From: Botrytis cinerea B05.10
Taxonomy: Eukaryota; Ascomycota; Leotiomycetes; Helotiales; Sclerotiniaceae
Reading direction: 5' to 3'
DNA: 64,000 nt
Assembly (NCBI RefSeq): GCF_000143535.2
Contig: NC_037318.1
Span: 744,001 to 808,000, forward strand
The first letter of the stretch is position 1. Every line of letters starts with the position of its first letter. The notes under the pieces are model-generated. The model did no database searches. It was not told the DNA's origin and was given only the letters and a program-made list of their open reading frames with translations. Of the stretch, positions 37,762-48,130 are shown piece after piece. Made by a program: the position numbers and the translations under genes.

Positions 37762-40700
37762 CTAGTCTCTGTCAACCCACTCTGTGACCTTGATCGTGAT
37801 GGTGTTGTTGTCGACCAGGTCCTTGAGTGCTTGACACGGCTTTGACTTAGTCATCGCGTCTGCAGGGTTAGATTCTCCATCAATCCACTTGATCTCCACA
37901 ATCTCTCGTTTCTCATATGCTTCTCGAATCGCCATAACGTCAATCATTAGTCTCTTTTCATTAGTGGTACCAAGCTTCGTGAGACAGTCATAGAGTGACT
38001 TAGAATCGATGCATATGACTAATGGTATCTTGCGTGCTGGGAAGATCTTGTCGACTGTGCCTTTGATTGCTGCACTGATATCAAATCCTAAGACCATTCC
38101 GTAGAGTTCTGAAGCCAATACGCTTCTGGTAACTCTCTTGCACTTGATTGATGACCAATGGATGATGTTAGCTTTGTCGTACTTGTCCATTAATACAATG
38201 ATGTATCCTATCTGGGAGGACAGATCTTTGTTGTTAGCAAAAGAAGCATCAGTGAATGCAACCAGTTTGAGAGAATCCATATGGAGTGGTACGAATTGCA
38301 ATCCTCTTTCTGAATTGTCGATCTGCCATTGAATGCGCTTATTAAGGGTGTTAGCATCCTCTTCCTTTGGGTTAACTGTTTGTGCAGCAAAGGAAAGATC
38401 GAAAGCTGCTTCTGGTTGACACATGGTTGCGACATATGCTCCACGGGCACGTTGTGCGACATACTGATCCTTTGCCGTTGCTGACTTTCTCAGTTTTCCA
38501 CGGGTTCCATGCATATCAGAAGGTTCTGTTTTGACAAGTCGTAAGTTCTCGCATTGCTTCTGTTGATTAAGGTAGATTGATCCATTCTCGTGCTGAGTGA
38601 TTAGACCTCCGTTGAACTTGAGTGGTGTACTTGATGTCAGTGTTTCACGTTCTTTTGCCATAAACTTCGCATTCTTAAGCTCAGTTTGCTCGCGATCTGC
38701 GAACTCCTTATTGGCAACAATGAGAGTATCGTCCGTTTGGAGTCCTACAATGCCAAATGCTGTATCGTCCTTGGTTGTGTGCAAAAGGCATGGGTCATAT
38801 GTCGATTGTACCATTTTGAGAGCGTCAGTATGGTGCTTGTGGTAGGTGCTGAACCAATGATTGCCCGCTTCCGGGACGCCATATAATGGTCGTACAACTT
38901 GCAGGATAAAGCCCTCAGGGACGTCCATCTCTGCTGGTGGTCGTGCATAAAATTTTCGAACTAAATTAGATGCCGATTGTGTATATGCTTGGGTGATGTC
39001 GCGAATGCTCATGGTTACCTCGTTCTTGGGTAGCATTGCCATCACGGATAGCATGATACGTTGGCTAACGCGTTGTATGGTAGGTGATTGCGTCAAAACA
39101 GCGCTCTTCCCTTGATCCTTCCATGCTTGTATGACTAGTCGAGACTTTGGGAATGCCTTGTCGGTTCCTTCATTCTTAATCTCATCAACGAATCGTGAGT
39201 TGAATATTCTTGTGTTCTCGGGTACGTCCACGAGTTTGACGAGTCGAAATACGCCGTTCTCCATTAGTCCATTGACCTCCTTTCGTCTTGATTCAACGAA
39301 AATTGTAGATGTTGGGGGTACGGCAGATGCTGCATAGCATTCAGTGTATTCGATGTCATCAATTTCATCTTCGTCCGGAAGGTAGAGTGCTAAACTCGGT
39401 GGTGTTTCGTGTTCTTCGCTCTCACTAGAGAAGAATGTTTGTGCATTCGCATGGGCTCGTAGTAATCGTATTGGTGGAATTCTGACCTGTAAAAGACTGC
39501 GACCCTGTGGGCCATTAGTTTCATTTGAAGGGGGTTCTTCAGTGCTAGGAGGAGGCTGCATAACTTCGCGAACTTCTTGCGAAGTTACATCATCAGGGTT
39601 TTCTTGTAAAATAGTCCCTCCATCCTCTTGTTGCACAGGTTCGATATGTTCAGGTTCTCCCTGGGGTCGATCCTGCTCTTCTTCGACATGAGGCTTAACC
39701 TGAGTGGTACGAAACTCTGTTGGTCCACTTGACAGCTTCACAGTACATATCTGATCCCTAATGCCTAGTAAATGGTGTGGTCCCGTCCAACCCTTATGTT
39801 CTCTCCATACCCAGACCTTCGAGTTGATAGGTAGGTCGTACAGAGCCATTGTGGATGGTCCATTGCGTTGGCTTAGAGCATCTGAAACTTGTCGTGTAGC
39901 CCGTAGTTTATTGATCTCGTTCATCGCCTTTCTGATCGCAGATTGTCGTTGCAGAACTGTAGGTGCTGGTGGGTCAAGATCGGCCATTCGAGGATATGCT
40001 CCAAAAACTAGGAGTGTTGGAACCAATCCATCTGGTCCTGCAGTGTCGTTTACTGCCTTCACAGCCATTTGTAGCATCATCTCCTTCGTTGTTGAACTCT
40101 CCAGCTCGCTAGCGATGATGGCGTACGCGCGCTTGATGACTGCATGGTATCGTTCGACTGCACCGATTGACCAATGGGCTTCGATTGGGACACTTTTTGT
40201 CTTCGTCGACATGGTCGCCGCATACTGGATAAACTCCTTGCTGACGAAATTCTTTCCAGCATCATGTATAATGTAATCCGGTGGACCGGTGTAGGTGTCC
40301 ATCCAGCACTTCCTAAGTGTATCAAATGTGTGCTTCGCACTGATGTTCGTTAACCACTGTGCTGCTTGAAATCGTGTACCTTCGTCGATAACGTGTAGAA
40401 TCGGACTAGTGTCGATGTACATCACATCCACTATGATGGAATGGTTGAAATCGACATCATCCTTTAGACTGAACTTGAATCGACCGGGTGATTTACCGTG
40501 TTTCTGGCAGTATTGGCAGAACTTGGTAAGTTTGTCGATCTCTTGTTGCGAGACATCGCTATGGCCGGCTCGTTGCAGCACTCGTAAGAGTCTGTGGGCT
40601 GATGGATGACCAAAGCGACGGTGCAGACGACGTAATTCTATATCAGTAAGATAGCACTCATTATCATCAATGGTTTGTTGCACGAATTGTTGCACATTTA

Positions 40701-43281
40701 TGCGCCACAGAAGCACTGCATGCTTGTTTCGGCGAACGCATGGGAAGCTCCTCCCTGTCTTGTTCACCACTACTGCATCGATGATATTGTTGTAGTATAT
40801 GCCGAGTTTGTCCATATCTTTGAGTGATAATAAGAATGGTGTCTCCGCATTCATTACATGGAATTCGACAGTTCCCGGTGGTAAATCGAGATGGAATGAG
40901 CCTATTGATTTAGCTCTGCCGATTCCGAACACCACATTGGCGACTCCCGCTCTGCTTTCGTCCAGTGATACATTTTCAACGGTCGTCTTATATGCCATGT
41001 ATTGCTCATAGCCAACCGTAGACCATTCTGCAGCGGCTGTGTCGACAATGATGCCTTGGAATTCCCTTGCGTCGTACCTGCTGATGTAGGTCGTTCTCTC
41101 TTTACGAACTCGACGTGTCAAAGCATGCTCAAAGATCTTGTTGTTTAGGTTCATCATAGTCTCTCTGCCATTTATAGGTCCAGTATGGGTGATGAAACTT
41201 GAGTGTGGTTCTTGTGCAGGTGATTCTTGTAGTTCGAATTGCGCAAAGTAGGCTGCTACTTCGCTGTCGGTATCCGGATCGGTGTCTTCGTCGTCGTCTT
41301 GGTTAGGTCCTTCGTATTCGACAAGGAATTGCTCAAAGCTCTTGTCAAAGTTGTTTCTATCCTTGAACTGCTCCTTGTACTTGCTTCTTGATTCGTCGCG
41401 CTCCTCCTTGCTGTGCCGAGTCGACCAACAGTCCTCCTTTCTGCAGACGAAACACTTCTTCTTCGTTCGTGGTTTGAATGGGCGACGATCGTTGTGCCCG
41501 AAACTTCTCTGACTGTACCCACCTCGACCGCGTTGATATTTACGATCGGTGTAGAATGTCGTCGTTTCGTTTGCATGAGATTGCTCCCATGTCATTATAG
41601 CTGATCGTAGCTCTTCAAGAAGACTTGGTATGTCCTTCGCAGGGCGAAAGCAAGCAATGGAACATGCTGATACTGGTGCACATGCATTGACGATCTTCTG
41701 GTGCAATAGCTCATCAGTTCTCATCGTCGGGCTGAGTCCCTTGTGCAGATGACGAAGCTTCATCACCATCGATTGCAGACAGTGACTCATCGACTTGCCA
41801 GCATTATCTGGTTCTGCCATAACGCTCTTGAGTGTAATGCCCTCCCATTGCCGCATAAGATTGCGTCTGTGCTCTGGGCCTTCGAATGTAGTCTCCATCA
41901 TTCGACAGATCTCTTCTATCGTGTCAGGTATATTACCTAAATTTGTATGGTAGAAGTCGAGTGCAACTTCGACGAGCATCGTAGGGAATGCTTTCGGCAG
42001 TAGGTATTCAGGTAAGTCGATTCGTTGGCAGTTATTGATGAATATCGAGTACTTGTGAGTGAAATTGTCGTCCTGCCCACTGTACTTGTCGGCTTTCTCG
42101 TAGAGTTTCGTGAGATTTCCCAATAATTGTCCAACGTTGATGGCTCTTTGTGGTATTCTAGGTAAATCGTTCTGAATGCCATCACTATATTCGGGGTTAT
42201 CTCCGTCGTATCCTCCTCCGTTCCCTCCGCCACCGTTACCTCTGCCGCCATCACTGGAACCGCCATTGCTGCCGCTCGGTTCTCCGCCCGGATGTCCGCT
42301 TTGATGCATACGCTGATGCATATACTGTTGATTCGGGTTATGTTGATCATGGTGCTGTTCCCATTGTTGAGGTGACTGTTGTGATGGTTGATTATTGTGG
42401 TAAAAAGGTGATGCTCCCGAGGGTTGTTCAAGGTTGATTCGGGGTGGTCCTGGTGGTGGGCCGGTGAATCCTTGAAATGTCGGAAGTGGTGGTGGTTTCC
42501 TAGGACTGTAGTATTTACGTGCAATTGATCCGCTTCCTGGTGCAAAGCTTGGGAGTTGCGGGGGTGTCTTTGGTTGTGGAGGTGTCTTTGGCTGTGGTTC
42601 TATCGATACCTTGTGTTCAATATCAACACCTTTACCTTTATCAGCTCTTTCCAATCGCTGTGATATGGAAGGTAATTGTGGTAGAACGTATGTATTGAAC
42701 CCTGAAGGACCGGCGTGCAGGTCCTTCACTCGAGACATCTCGGGGTCTCCGAGTGGTGCACGTAGTTTTTCAATCACGATTCTCTGTTGTATGCTTCTCG
42801 ACCGAAACACAAATTCCTTTTCGGAAATCGCTTCAATAATCTCCTTAGGTGTCCATGCTCTATAAGGTGATCGATGTGTATCAACCAAAGCTTCATAAAC
42901 TGGTCGGGTTGTACATTCTTCTGGTTTATCGACGTACACTCCGCACGAGCGTAATTCGTGCCTGAGCTTATACAGGATGCGCATGCTAACTTGTGAAAAA
43001 TGCGCTGGTGTAAATCCATCGAATGCAAGATTGTAGTCCGCCCACAGCTCTTGATCGTAGTATTTCTGACGCTGGTATTCATAAGCCTTGTATTTGACAA
43101 AATCTCTGATCTCTTTCGCATTTGCACTTTGTATGTCAATGGGGTGGTCTGTCCATCTCCGTGATAACTCCTCATATTCTTCAGTTGCAATGACTGATGC
43201 CATTTTCGATCCAGCACTTGAAGCAGGATTTTCAGGGACATATCTTTCCGTCTGGGGGGATTCTGGGAAAACTCCTGCCAT
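37762..43281 (-). CDS. Gag-Pol polyprotein, Ty1/copia
   Basis: One frame from the ATG at 43281 to 37762 gives 1839 aa; open sequence continues upstream to 43344 but begins there with TTG, so the internal ATG is chosen. Gag (about 1-650) is Pro/Gln/Gly/Asn-rich in the middle and carries a zinc-knuckle-like C-x2-C-x4-C-x4-H (CFVCRKEDCWSTRH). The protease motif reads VDTAAAEWS instead of the usual D-T/S-G. Integrase has an N-terminal HHCC finger (HRRFGH, CQYC) and D, D, E in VDVMYID, HDAGKNF and GAVERYH. Reverse transcriptase has RDITQAYTQ and the QTDDTLIV active site; RNase H begins FTDASFANN and ends with GESNPADAMTK. No internal stop or frameshift was found. Gag and Pol share one frame, so the Gag:Pol ratio must be set by processing or by some other mechanism. 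Confidence 0.95.
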   Translation of the reverse strand: MAGVFPESPQTERYVPENPASSAGSKMASVIATEEYEELSRRWTDHPIDIQSANAKEIRDFVKYKAYEYQRQKYYDQELWADYNLAFDGFTPAHFSQVSMRILYKLRHELRSCGVYVDKPEECTTRPVYEALVDTHRSPYRAWTPKEIIEAISEKEFVFRSRSIQQRIVIEKLRAPLGDPEMSRVKDLHAGPSGFNTYVLPQLPSISQRLERADKGKGVDIEHKVSIEPQPKTPPQPKTPPQLPSFAPGSGSIARKYYSPRKPPPLPTFQGFTGPPPGPPRINLEQPSGASPFYHNNQPSQQSPQQWEQHHDQHNPNQQYMHQRMHQSGHPGGEPSGSNGGSSDGGRGNGGGGNGGGYDGDNPEYSDGIQNDLPRIPQRAINVGQLLGNLTKLYEKADKYSGQDDNFTHKYSIFINNCQRIDLPEYLLPKAFPTMLVEVALDFYHTNLGNIPDTIEEICRMMETTFEGPEHRRNLMRQWEGITLKSVMAEPDNAGKSMSHCLQSMVMKLRHLHKGLSPTMRTDELLHQKIVNACAPVSACSIACFRPAKDIPSLLEELRSAIMTWEQSHANETTTFYTDRKYQRGRGGYSQRSFGHNDRRPFKPRTKKKCFVCRKEDCWSTRHSKEERDESRSKYKEQFKDRNNFDKSFEQFLVEYEGPNQDDDEDTDPDTDSEVAAYFAQFELQESPAQEPHSSFITHTGPINGRETMMNLNNKIFEHALTRRVRKERTTYISRYDAREFQGIIVDTAAAEWSTVGYEQYMAYKTTVENVSLDESRAGVANVVFGIGRAKSIGSFHLDLPPGTVEFHVMNAETPFLLSLKDMDKLGIYYNNIIDAVVVNKTGRSFPCVRRNKHAVLLWRINVQQFVQQTIDDNECYLTDIELRRLHRRFGHPSAHRLLRVLQRAGHSDVSQQEIDKLTKFCQYCQKHGKSPGRFKFSLKDDVDFNHSIIVDVMYIDTSPILHVIDEGTRFQAAQWLTNISAKHTFDTLRKCWMDTYTGPPDYIIHDAGKNFVSKEFIQYAATMSTKTKSVPIEAHWSIGAVERYHAVIKRAYAIIASELESSTTKEMMLQMAVKAVNDTAGPDGLVPTLLVFGAYPRMADLDPPAPTVLQRQSAIRKAMNEINKLRATRQVSDALSQRNGPSTMALYDLPINSKVWVWREHKGWTGPHHLLGIRDQICTVKLSSGPTEFRTTQVKPHVEEEQDRPQGEPEHIEPVQQEDGGTILQENPDDVTSQEVREVMQPPPSTEEPPSNETNGPQGRSLLQVRIPPIRLLRAHANAQTFFSSESEEHETPPSLALYLPDEDEIDDIEYTECYAASAVPPTSTIFVESRRKEVNGLMENGVFRLVKLVDVPENTRIFNSRFVDEIKNEGTDKAFPKSRLVIQAWKDQGKSAVLTQSPTIQRVSQRIMLSVMAMLPKNEVTMSIRDITQAYTQSASNLVRKFYARPPAEMDVPEGFILQVVRPLYGVPEAGNHWFSTYHKHHTDALKMVQSTYDPCLLHTTKDDTAFGIVGLQTDDTLIVANKEFADREQTELKNAKFMAKERETLTSSTPLKFNGGLITQHENGSIYLNQQKQCENLRLVKTEPSDMHGTRGKLRKSATAKDQYVAQRARGAYVATMCQPEAAFDLSFAAQTVNPKEEDANTLNKRIQWQIDNSERGLQFVPLHMDSLKLVAFTDASFANNKDLSSQIGYIIVLMDKYDKANIIHWSSIKCKRVTRSVLASELYGMVLGFDISAAIKGTVDKIFPARKIPLVICIDSKSLYDCLTKLGTTNEKRLMIDVMAIREAYEKREIVEIKWIDGESNPADAMTKSKPCQALKDLVDNNTITIKVTEWVDRD

Positions 43282-43342
43282 TTTGTGGATAGCAGGCGGG
43301 TGATGATGAGGTAGGTCGATGGTATGAGTGTAGTTGGGATAC

Positions 43343-43367
43343 AACTTCGCGAAAAGTTTGCGAAGTT
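43343..43367 (-). repeat. Inverted repeat in the copia leader
   Basis: AACTTCGC (43343-43350) and GCGAAGTT (43360-43367) are perfect 8 bp arms around 9 nt, about 60 bp upstream of the Gag-Pol ATG in the 5' leader. A similar CTTCGCGAAC...TGCGAAGT pair also occurs inside the coding region at about 39565-39587. Confidence 0.7.
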
Positions 43368-43476
43368 ATATTGTGTATGATGTTGCTGAGCTCGAGCTGG
43401 TGCTACTGGTTTCTACTTCTTCAATACACGTTGCAAAGAAGAGTCGAATGTAGACTAAAGTTAGTGTGAGAGTCGT

Positions 43477-43620
43477 CGCCACGTTGCCGACTTCTCTCGA
43501 TGGTGCAGGTATCAAACCACGTTGGATTAATACTTGCGTAAGAACTGCCGCCACGTTGCCGTCGGTTCTTATTCACACAAGGGCAGGTATCAAACCACGA
43601 TGGATTGATACAAGAGCTTG
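43477..43620 (-). repeat. Degenerate tandem repeat in the copia leader
   Basis: CGCCACGTTGCCG occurs at 43477 and 43549, and AGGTATCAAACCACG followed by TGGATT occurs at 43507 and 43585. The unit is about 72-78 bp, present twice, between the 5' LTR and the coding frame. Confidence 0.75.
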
Positions 43621-43713
43621 TGTCTCTTCAAAGAAATACCAACCTTAGTCACAAACACACGTTGCGCTTGAAATTAAGGTGCCAGGCTCCTGATCTGTGA
43701 TATCACTGATCAG

Positions 43714-43876
43714 TGTTGGTATCACCATGGGGATGGTGAAGTCAATATAGTACTATGGTTCACACTGTTGTAATATTGCTTAGGGTTCTAAAAGCTAGGA
43801 CTACGAAACGTATTGCTGTAGTGCCGAAAGGCGCTAGCGCAAGCGCTAGCACGGTCACATGATCCCTATCCCGACA
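43714..43876 (-). repeat. 5' LTR of the copia element
   Basis: 163 bp, same sequence as 37492-37654, including the GCTAGCGC/GCGCTAGC stem (43833-43850). Because the element is on the minus strand, this copy is the 5' LTR and carries the promoter. No obvious tRNA primer-binding site was identified directly inside it. Confidence 0.95.
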
Positions 43877-44280
43877 AGTAGTTTTGCAGTGATAAATACC
43901 ATTTTTGTTCAGTCAATTGTTAAGTACTCATCTTGGGGGACTTGGGGAAGCCAAAAGTCTTTGGGGCTGGTTTATGTAAGTAAGTCGTGCATGCCATAGG
44001 GAGATAGAGCTATCTTGGTAGGTATGGTATGGTATGAGTGTCGCTTCACAAAATACTCCATAAAATCATCTCAAGTTGAGTATACCTAGATCACTATATG
44101 TATCTTTTTCAAACTAGGGATGCAATTCTCAATGCTGAGGTGTAAAGTATTCAACCCAATTACAAGATTTGAAGAACCTTCGCTAGCAGACACCAACAAC
44201 GAACGCTATTGCTTATTCTAATCCACGACTGGATATTTATAATCCAATTCCCATCCATTTCTTCACAAACATGCTGTGCC
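43877..44280. other. Intergenic DNA right of the retrotransposon
   Basis: About 400 bp, AT-rich, with a short TGGTATGGTATG repeat near 44025-44036. It holds the 3' end of the 2EXR-like gene; no gene is seen. Confidence 0.55.
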
Positions 44281-45538
44281 CTATAACGAGCCCGTCGCGA
44301 GCACATATGTCTCTTCCTCATTCACAGGAGCGGGAAAAAAAGGTTGCGATGCAAACGGCGGACCCCTCCGGATCTCCTCCGCCGATGCAATCACCGCCTC
44401 CATAACCCTCCCACCATATTCATAAACGTCCGTCCCATCCCTCCTCTTCTCATATATCCTGTATTTCTCATCTTCCCAATACGTCGCCCCAAATGGATAT
44501 GAGAGCGTATCGTACTTGTCAACGTCCCACTGGGAATCCCGAAACAATCCCCACTTTTCGGCGTCAAATGTCGTTTTCTGTATCATGTGCACTGCGTCCC
44601 CAATGTGGGCAAGCGTATCCGTCTCGTACATGCTAGCGAGTTGGGCCATGGTGCCGCGCACGTACAGTCGCTGCGAGGCCCACGATTCTTCTTGATATCT
44701 GGATGCGGCTAGGATGTTGAATAACTCCTCGCGCGAAACTTGGCTTAGTCCGTGGCCGTGACTTGTGGGCTCCAGTTCTTCTGGTAGCGAAATCTCGAAC
44801 TTGAGATGCATCTTTGCCATATGGCGTGGTTGCACTGTGCGGCAGAAACTGTACCATGCTTGTTCTCTCGTCATGTGCTTGATACCTTTTGTTTCGGGCA
44901 GGCTGCGAATCTGCTTTTTGTGTTTGTGGCCGCTCTTGAACGTGACATGGGATCCGGAAACCGTCTTGTGCTTGATGACTTTTTTCCAGAGATGATCGAT
45001 TTTCAAAATGAATGTTGTTTGGTATGCGATGAAACAGCCGTAGGGGAACGCGTTGATGATGTCGGGTCTCTTTCTCTGCCATCCTATAACTTCTTCGCGG
45101 AGACCTTTGGTGGTGAGACGCAGAGCGTGGAAAGTATCGATGGTTGATGGGCTAATTTCGATCTCTGTAATGGAAGCGACAAGCTCGTCGAAAATCGTCC
45201 ATCGCAACTCGCGTGGTATTCTCAGAAAAGGGGGGAGTTTGGCGACAGAATGCTTCTGTCTATAGCAGTAGTGATGAGTGTTTCTCGGTGTACGTTTCGG
45301 TGACCATAAGACTTGTGGTTCGGACTGGATGGCCAACTCGTTTTCGTTTTCATCTTCGTCTTCGTCTTCGTCTTCGTCTTCGTCTTCGTCGTAAATGTGA
45401 TTGATGGCAAGGACTGAAAACCTGTATATGAAGATTAGAAAATGTAGATGCGCGAATGCTGTGGGTCTGAAGGTGGATTTTCTTATTCGGACGTGGGCTA
45501 TAGACGACGTACATATTGAAAGGCTTGGGAAATTCCAT
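44281..45538 (-). CDS. 2EXR/F-box-like fungal protein, 388 aa
   Basis: Exon 1 45538-45513 and exon 2 45421-44281, joined by a 91 bp GTACGT...ATACAG intron, give 388 aa starting MEFPKPFNM. This start is preferred to an unspliced reading from 45555, which would put the intron sequence in the protein. An acidic run of alternating Asp and Glu (about 20-36) is encoded by a GAAGAC hexamer repeat. LPPFLRIPRELRWTIFDEL (about 72-90) is the kind of short helix that starts fungal 2EXR or F-box-like domains. The remaining 290 residues contain no motif I can name. Such proteins are numerous and mostly uncharacterised; substrate-adaptor or stress roles are only suggestions. Confidence 0.75.
45336..45392 (+). 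repeat. Coding hexamer repeat (GTCTTC)n
   Basis: About nine TCTTCG/TTCATC-like units; on the coding (minus) strand they encode the Asp/Glu tract of the 2EXR-like protein. Length variation here would change the acidic run without shifting the frame. Confidence 0.85.
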
Positions 45539-46812
45539 TCTTTCAATGTATACAAGTGTAATAATTCCTAGTGTCTTCATTACCAACAGTGTCCTCTTCT
45601 ATCTTCCTAGAGACGGGATAGACGGATCTTACTTACTTATTGTTATATGAATGACCAAACGAATGTTCTGGAGTATTAAGCTACTAATGTACTGGATGTA
45701 GTATTTTTGTTGCGGTTACATTTTGTAGAATTATTAAAAAAAAAAAGTGCAACGGACTTGATGTTAATGCTGTGTGCAACGATCCCTCAAGGTAAGAACT
45801 ATTCAGCAAATCTCTTTTTTTTTTCATTGAGGAAGGAACCTAAAGAAAAGATTGAGTTATACAGGTGGATAATCTTCATATATCCTGAAAAGAAGATGTG
45901 AATGGCAATCGTATACTCGTTGAAGAATATGAAGATTAAAAATTTTGACGATATACATCAAAAAAATAGGTTTTGCGATGTGGAGATATACCATCAACGA
46001 GGAAACGAGTGCTTCCCAAAATTAGCACATTGAATGTCTGAGTATGGCGCGTTGTAAAGGTTATTTCAGAACCTGTCATAAAATTTCTTTTCCTTCCCTC
46101 CTCTCTCCTTTGTCCATCTCTCGCCCACCAAGCGAAGAGATTGTTCTCCCTCCCCTCTACCCCTATGCGCTGAACGGCTCCAAGATTATCGTAAGATAGC
46201 AATGCAAAGTATACGCCATGTAACCATATGATCAGCTTTTGTGCAACCATTTCCCATCAGTCGTGACATAAAGCTCTGCATTCAATACTTGTAGCATACA
46301 GCTTCCGCGTACTCCTCATCTCTTCTAGTTTTTATTTTTCACTCTTTCTTAAATCCCTCAATCTTCGCAACTACGCCTTCGAAAGGATCAGAAGGTGGTA
46401 GGAGCCTATTTTCACGCTACTACGTCGTATCTCGTTCGCTTCAAGACTGTTGCGTTGAGTACCTTAATCTTTATGTCTCCACATGCGTCAGGGTATCCGA
46501 ACGGGTGGCCAACGCAGTGGGTGTGTTTCCCCATGACTGAGACTTCGATATATCTGTCAACCACTTCGGTATGAGAGCCCGATAAAGTTTCTCATTGCTA
46601 ATTTCTATCATTGAGACTTGAGATTTTCATATTGCTAGCGATAGCATCATCTCTTCTCTAGTCAGAGGTTGGAAAAATGCAGGACTTCTCTTGAAAATTG
46701 GCTCTAGTCTCTCTTTTTTTTTTTTTTAGCTTATCTCTCCATTTTCTAGATTTACAAAAGGAAGAGCACAGAAATGGCATTTTCTAGAATGATACACAGT
46801 AGTGTTTCTCTC
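45539..46812. other. Intergenic DNA
   Basis: About 1.3 kb with an A12 run near 45730, a T12 run near 46710 and no supported gene. The 104-codon minus frame at 45936-46250 has no recognisable features. Confidence 0.5.
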
Positions 46813-47241
46813 CTATCCTAGGCTCTCGAAGATGTTGCTGAAATCCATGGGACAAATAGCGGAAAGCTTACAAAAACCATACAATGGCGGGCCTACTTTC
46901 ACAAATTTGTCGAGTTCCTTGAATCCATCAGGTTTGATACTATCCATTAAATCCCCTTGAGCATTCTTAAAAGAAACTACCACATCATACTGCTTTGAAT
47001 CAAAATCATGCTCGTGCACTAGCAACAATACCATTAAACCACGAAAAGAACTCCTAGCATGCGTACTCCAATCACCACTTTCATCAGCCAAACAACTGCA
47101 ACAACATTATATCTCTTCAATTCCAACCGAGTAATAACTCTCTCAAAGCATCTCAATACATACTCACTTACTTTCCCCCTCCCCAAAAAAATCAGTGATA
47201 GTTCCACTAAACACTTAGTTCCAACCCTCACCCATCTAGCG
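46813..47241 (-). pseudogene. Orphan exon pair, possible gene or relic
   Basis: A minus-strand exon 47095-46813 reads about 94 protein-like residues (beginning CLADESGDW and ending FSNIFESLG) to a TAG stop. It can be joined, with matching phase, to an upstream exon ending at 47164 through a 68 bp intron with GTATGT and TGCAG ends. That upstream exon reads back through RVGTKCLVELSLIFLG to a stop near 47250 with no ATG, so a further 5' exon would be required and I could not find one. The amino acid composition looks like folded protein rather than noise. It could be the end of a lineage-specific gene or a truncated copy. No family recognised. Confidence 0.35.
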
Positions 47242-48130
47242 TCCCCCTAACACTAGCTCGCACATTTCCATTTCCAAACTAAAACTCTAGCCACAATCAA
47301 CCACCTCGTACCTACTAGTAGAACGCATGAACCCTATGATTACATTTTACATAACCCATGCACCTACGTACCATGTCTTGTCATTAATTATTAGTCCACA
47401 ATCCGTCATTTTCTTAGTCTCGTACTAAATGACCCCTGACTTCTCCCCTTACTACTTACTTACTTGTAAGCGATATTTTCATATATCTTGTTAGGATTAA
47501 GTTCGTTTGTTTTTGTTTTTTATTCCCTTCCACTAAGCGATGAGATAAGTAGTGACTTGGGGAAGAATACAGATGTTCATGGTTTTAAACCTCACGATTA
47601 GTCGTGCCGTTTGTTGATACAGCGATACTGTACTTTGTCTCTGAGGGATGTTTTGGTGATAGTGGTCTCTTGGGGGGAAGAAGAAAAGCTGGGGATTGTG
47701 ATGGTGTGATTTGGAGGTGTTCGATTTGGGTATCTTGGTGAGAGGGTAGAGTGATGAGGATGGGAAATAAGAAGGGGGTCGATTGATGGATAGTCAATGA
47801 TTATCGTAGCGGACCACATTCACCTTCGGATAATCATAAAAAACACATTCATTCACTCAAGCTCACAATCACACCACAAAAGAAGAAAGTATTTAAGAAG
47901 TGATTATTATCATTTCGTAACTCATGAAATCATGTGTAAAACTGTAAGTTTCCCATGCCACCTAATCCATCCCTCGTCCATCCATCATATGCAATTAAAA
48001 GAAAATCCAAAGCTTAAAAAGACAATCGTGTGAAGATAAAAGAAGCTCCCCCAGTTTTGCGGGTATGCCCAATCCTCGGGTATCGCAAATTCATGCCACG
48101 TTAAGCTAGGGTATTATTGTACATGCTGGT
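47242..48130. other. Intergenic DNA
   Basis: About 0.9 kb. The left half is C-rich and G-poor on the plus strand; 47600-47780 is G-rich. No gene is supported. Confidence 0.5.

Larger units (their letters stand above)
37487..43881 (-). mobile_element. Complete Ty1/copia LTR retrotransposon
   Basis: The element spans 37492-43876 and is flanked by an AGTAG duplication at 37487-37491 and 43877-43881. Two 163 bp LTRs bound a single long Gag-Pol frame on the minus strand. Order of domains protease-integrase-RT-RNase H places it in Ty1/copia. The LTRs appear base-for-base identical by eye, so insertion is recent. The frame is intact, so the copy may be able to move on its own. Confidence 0.95.

Noticed and set aside
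41937..42545. 202-codon minus-strand frame inside the copia element in another frame
   Set aside because: His/Asn-rich shadow of the Gag low-complexity region; the main frame is continuous here, so no frameshift is implied.
43282..43344. Upstream extension of the Gag-Pol frame
   Set aside because: It begins with TTG and crosses the leader inverted repeat; the ATG at 43281 is the better start.
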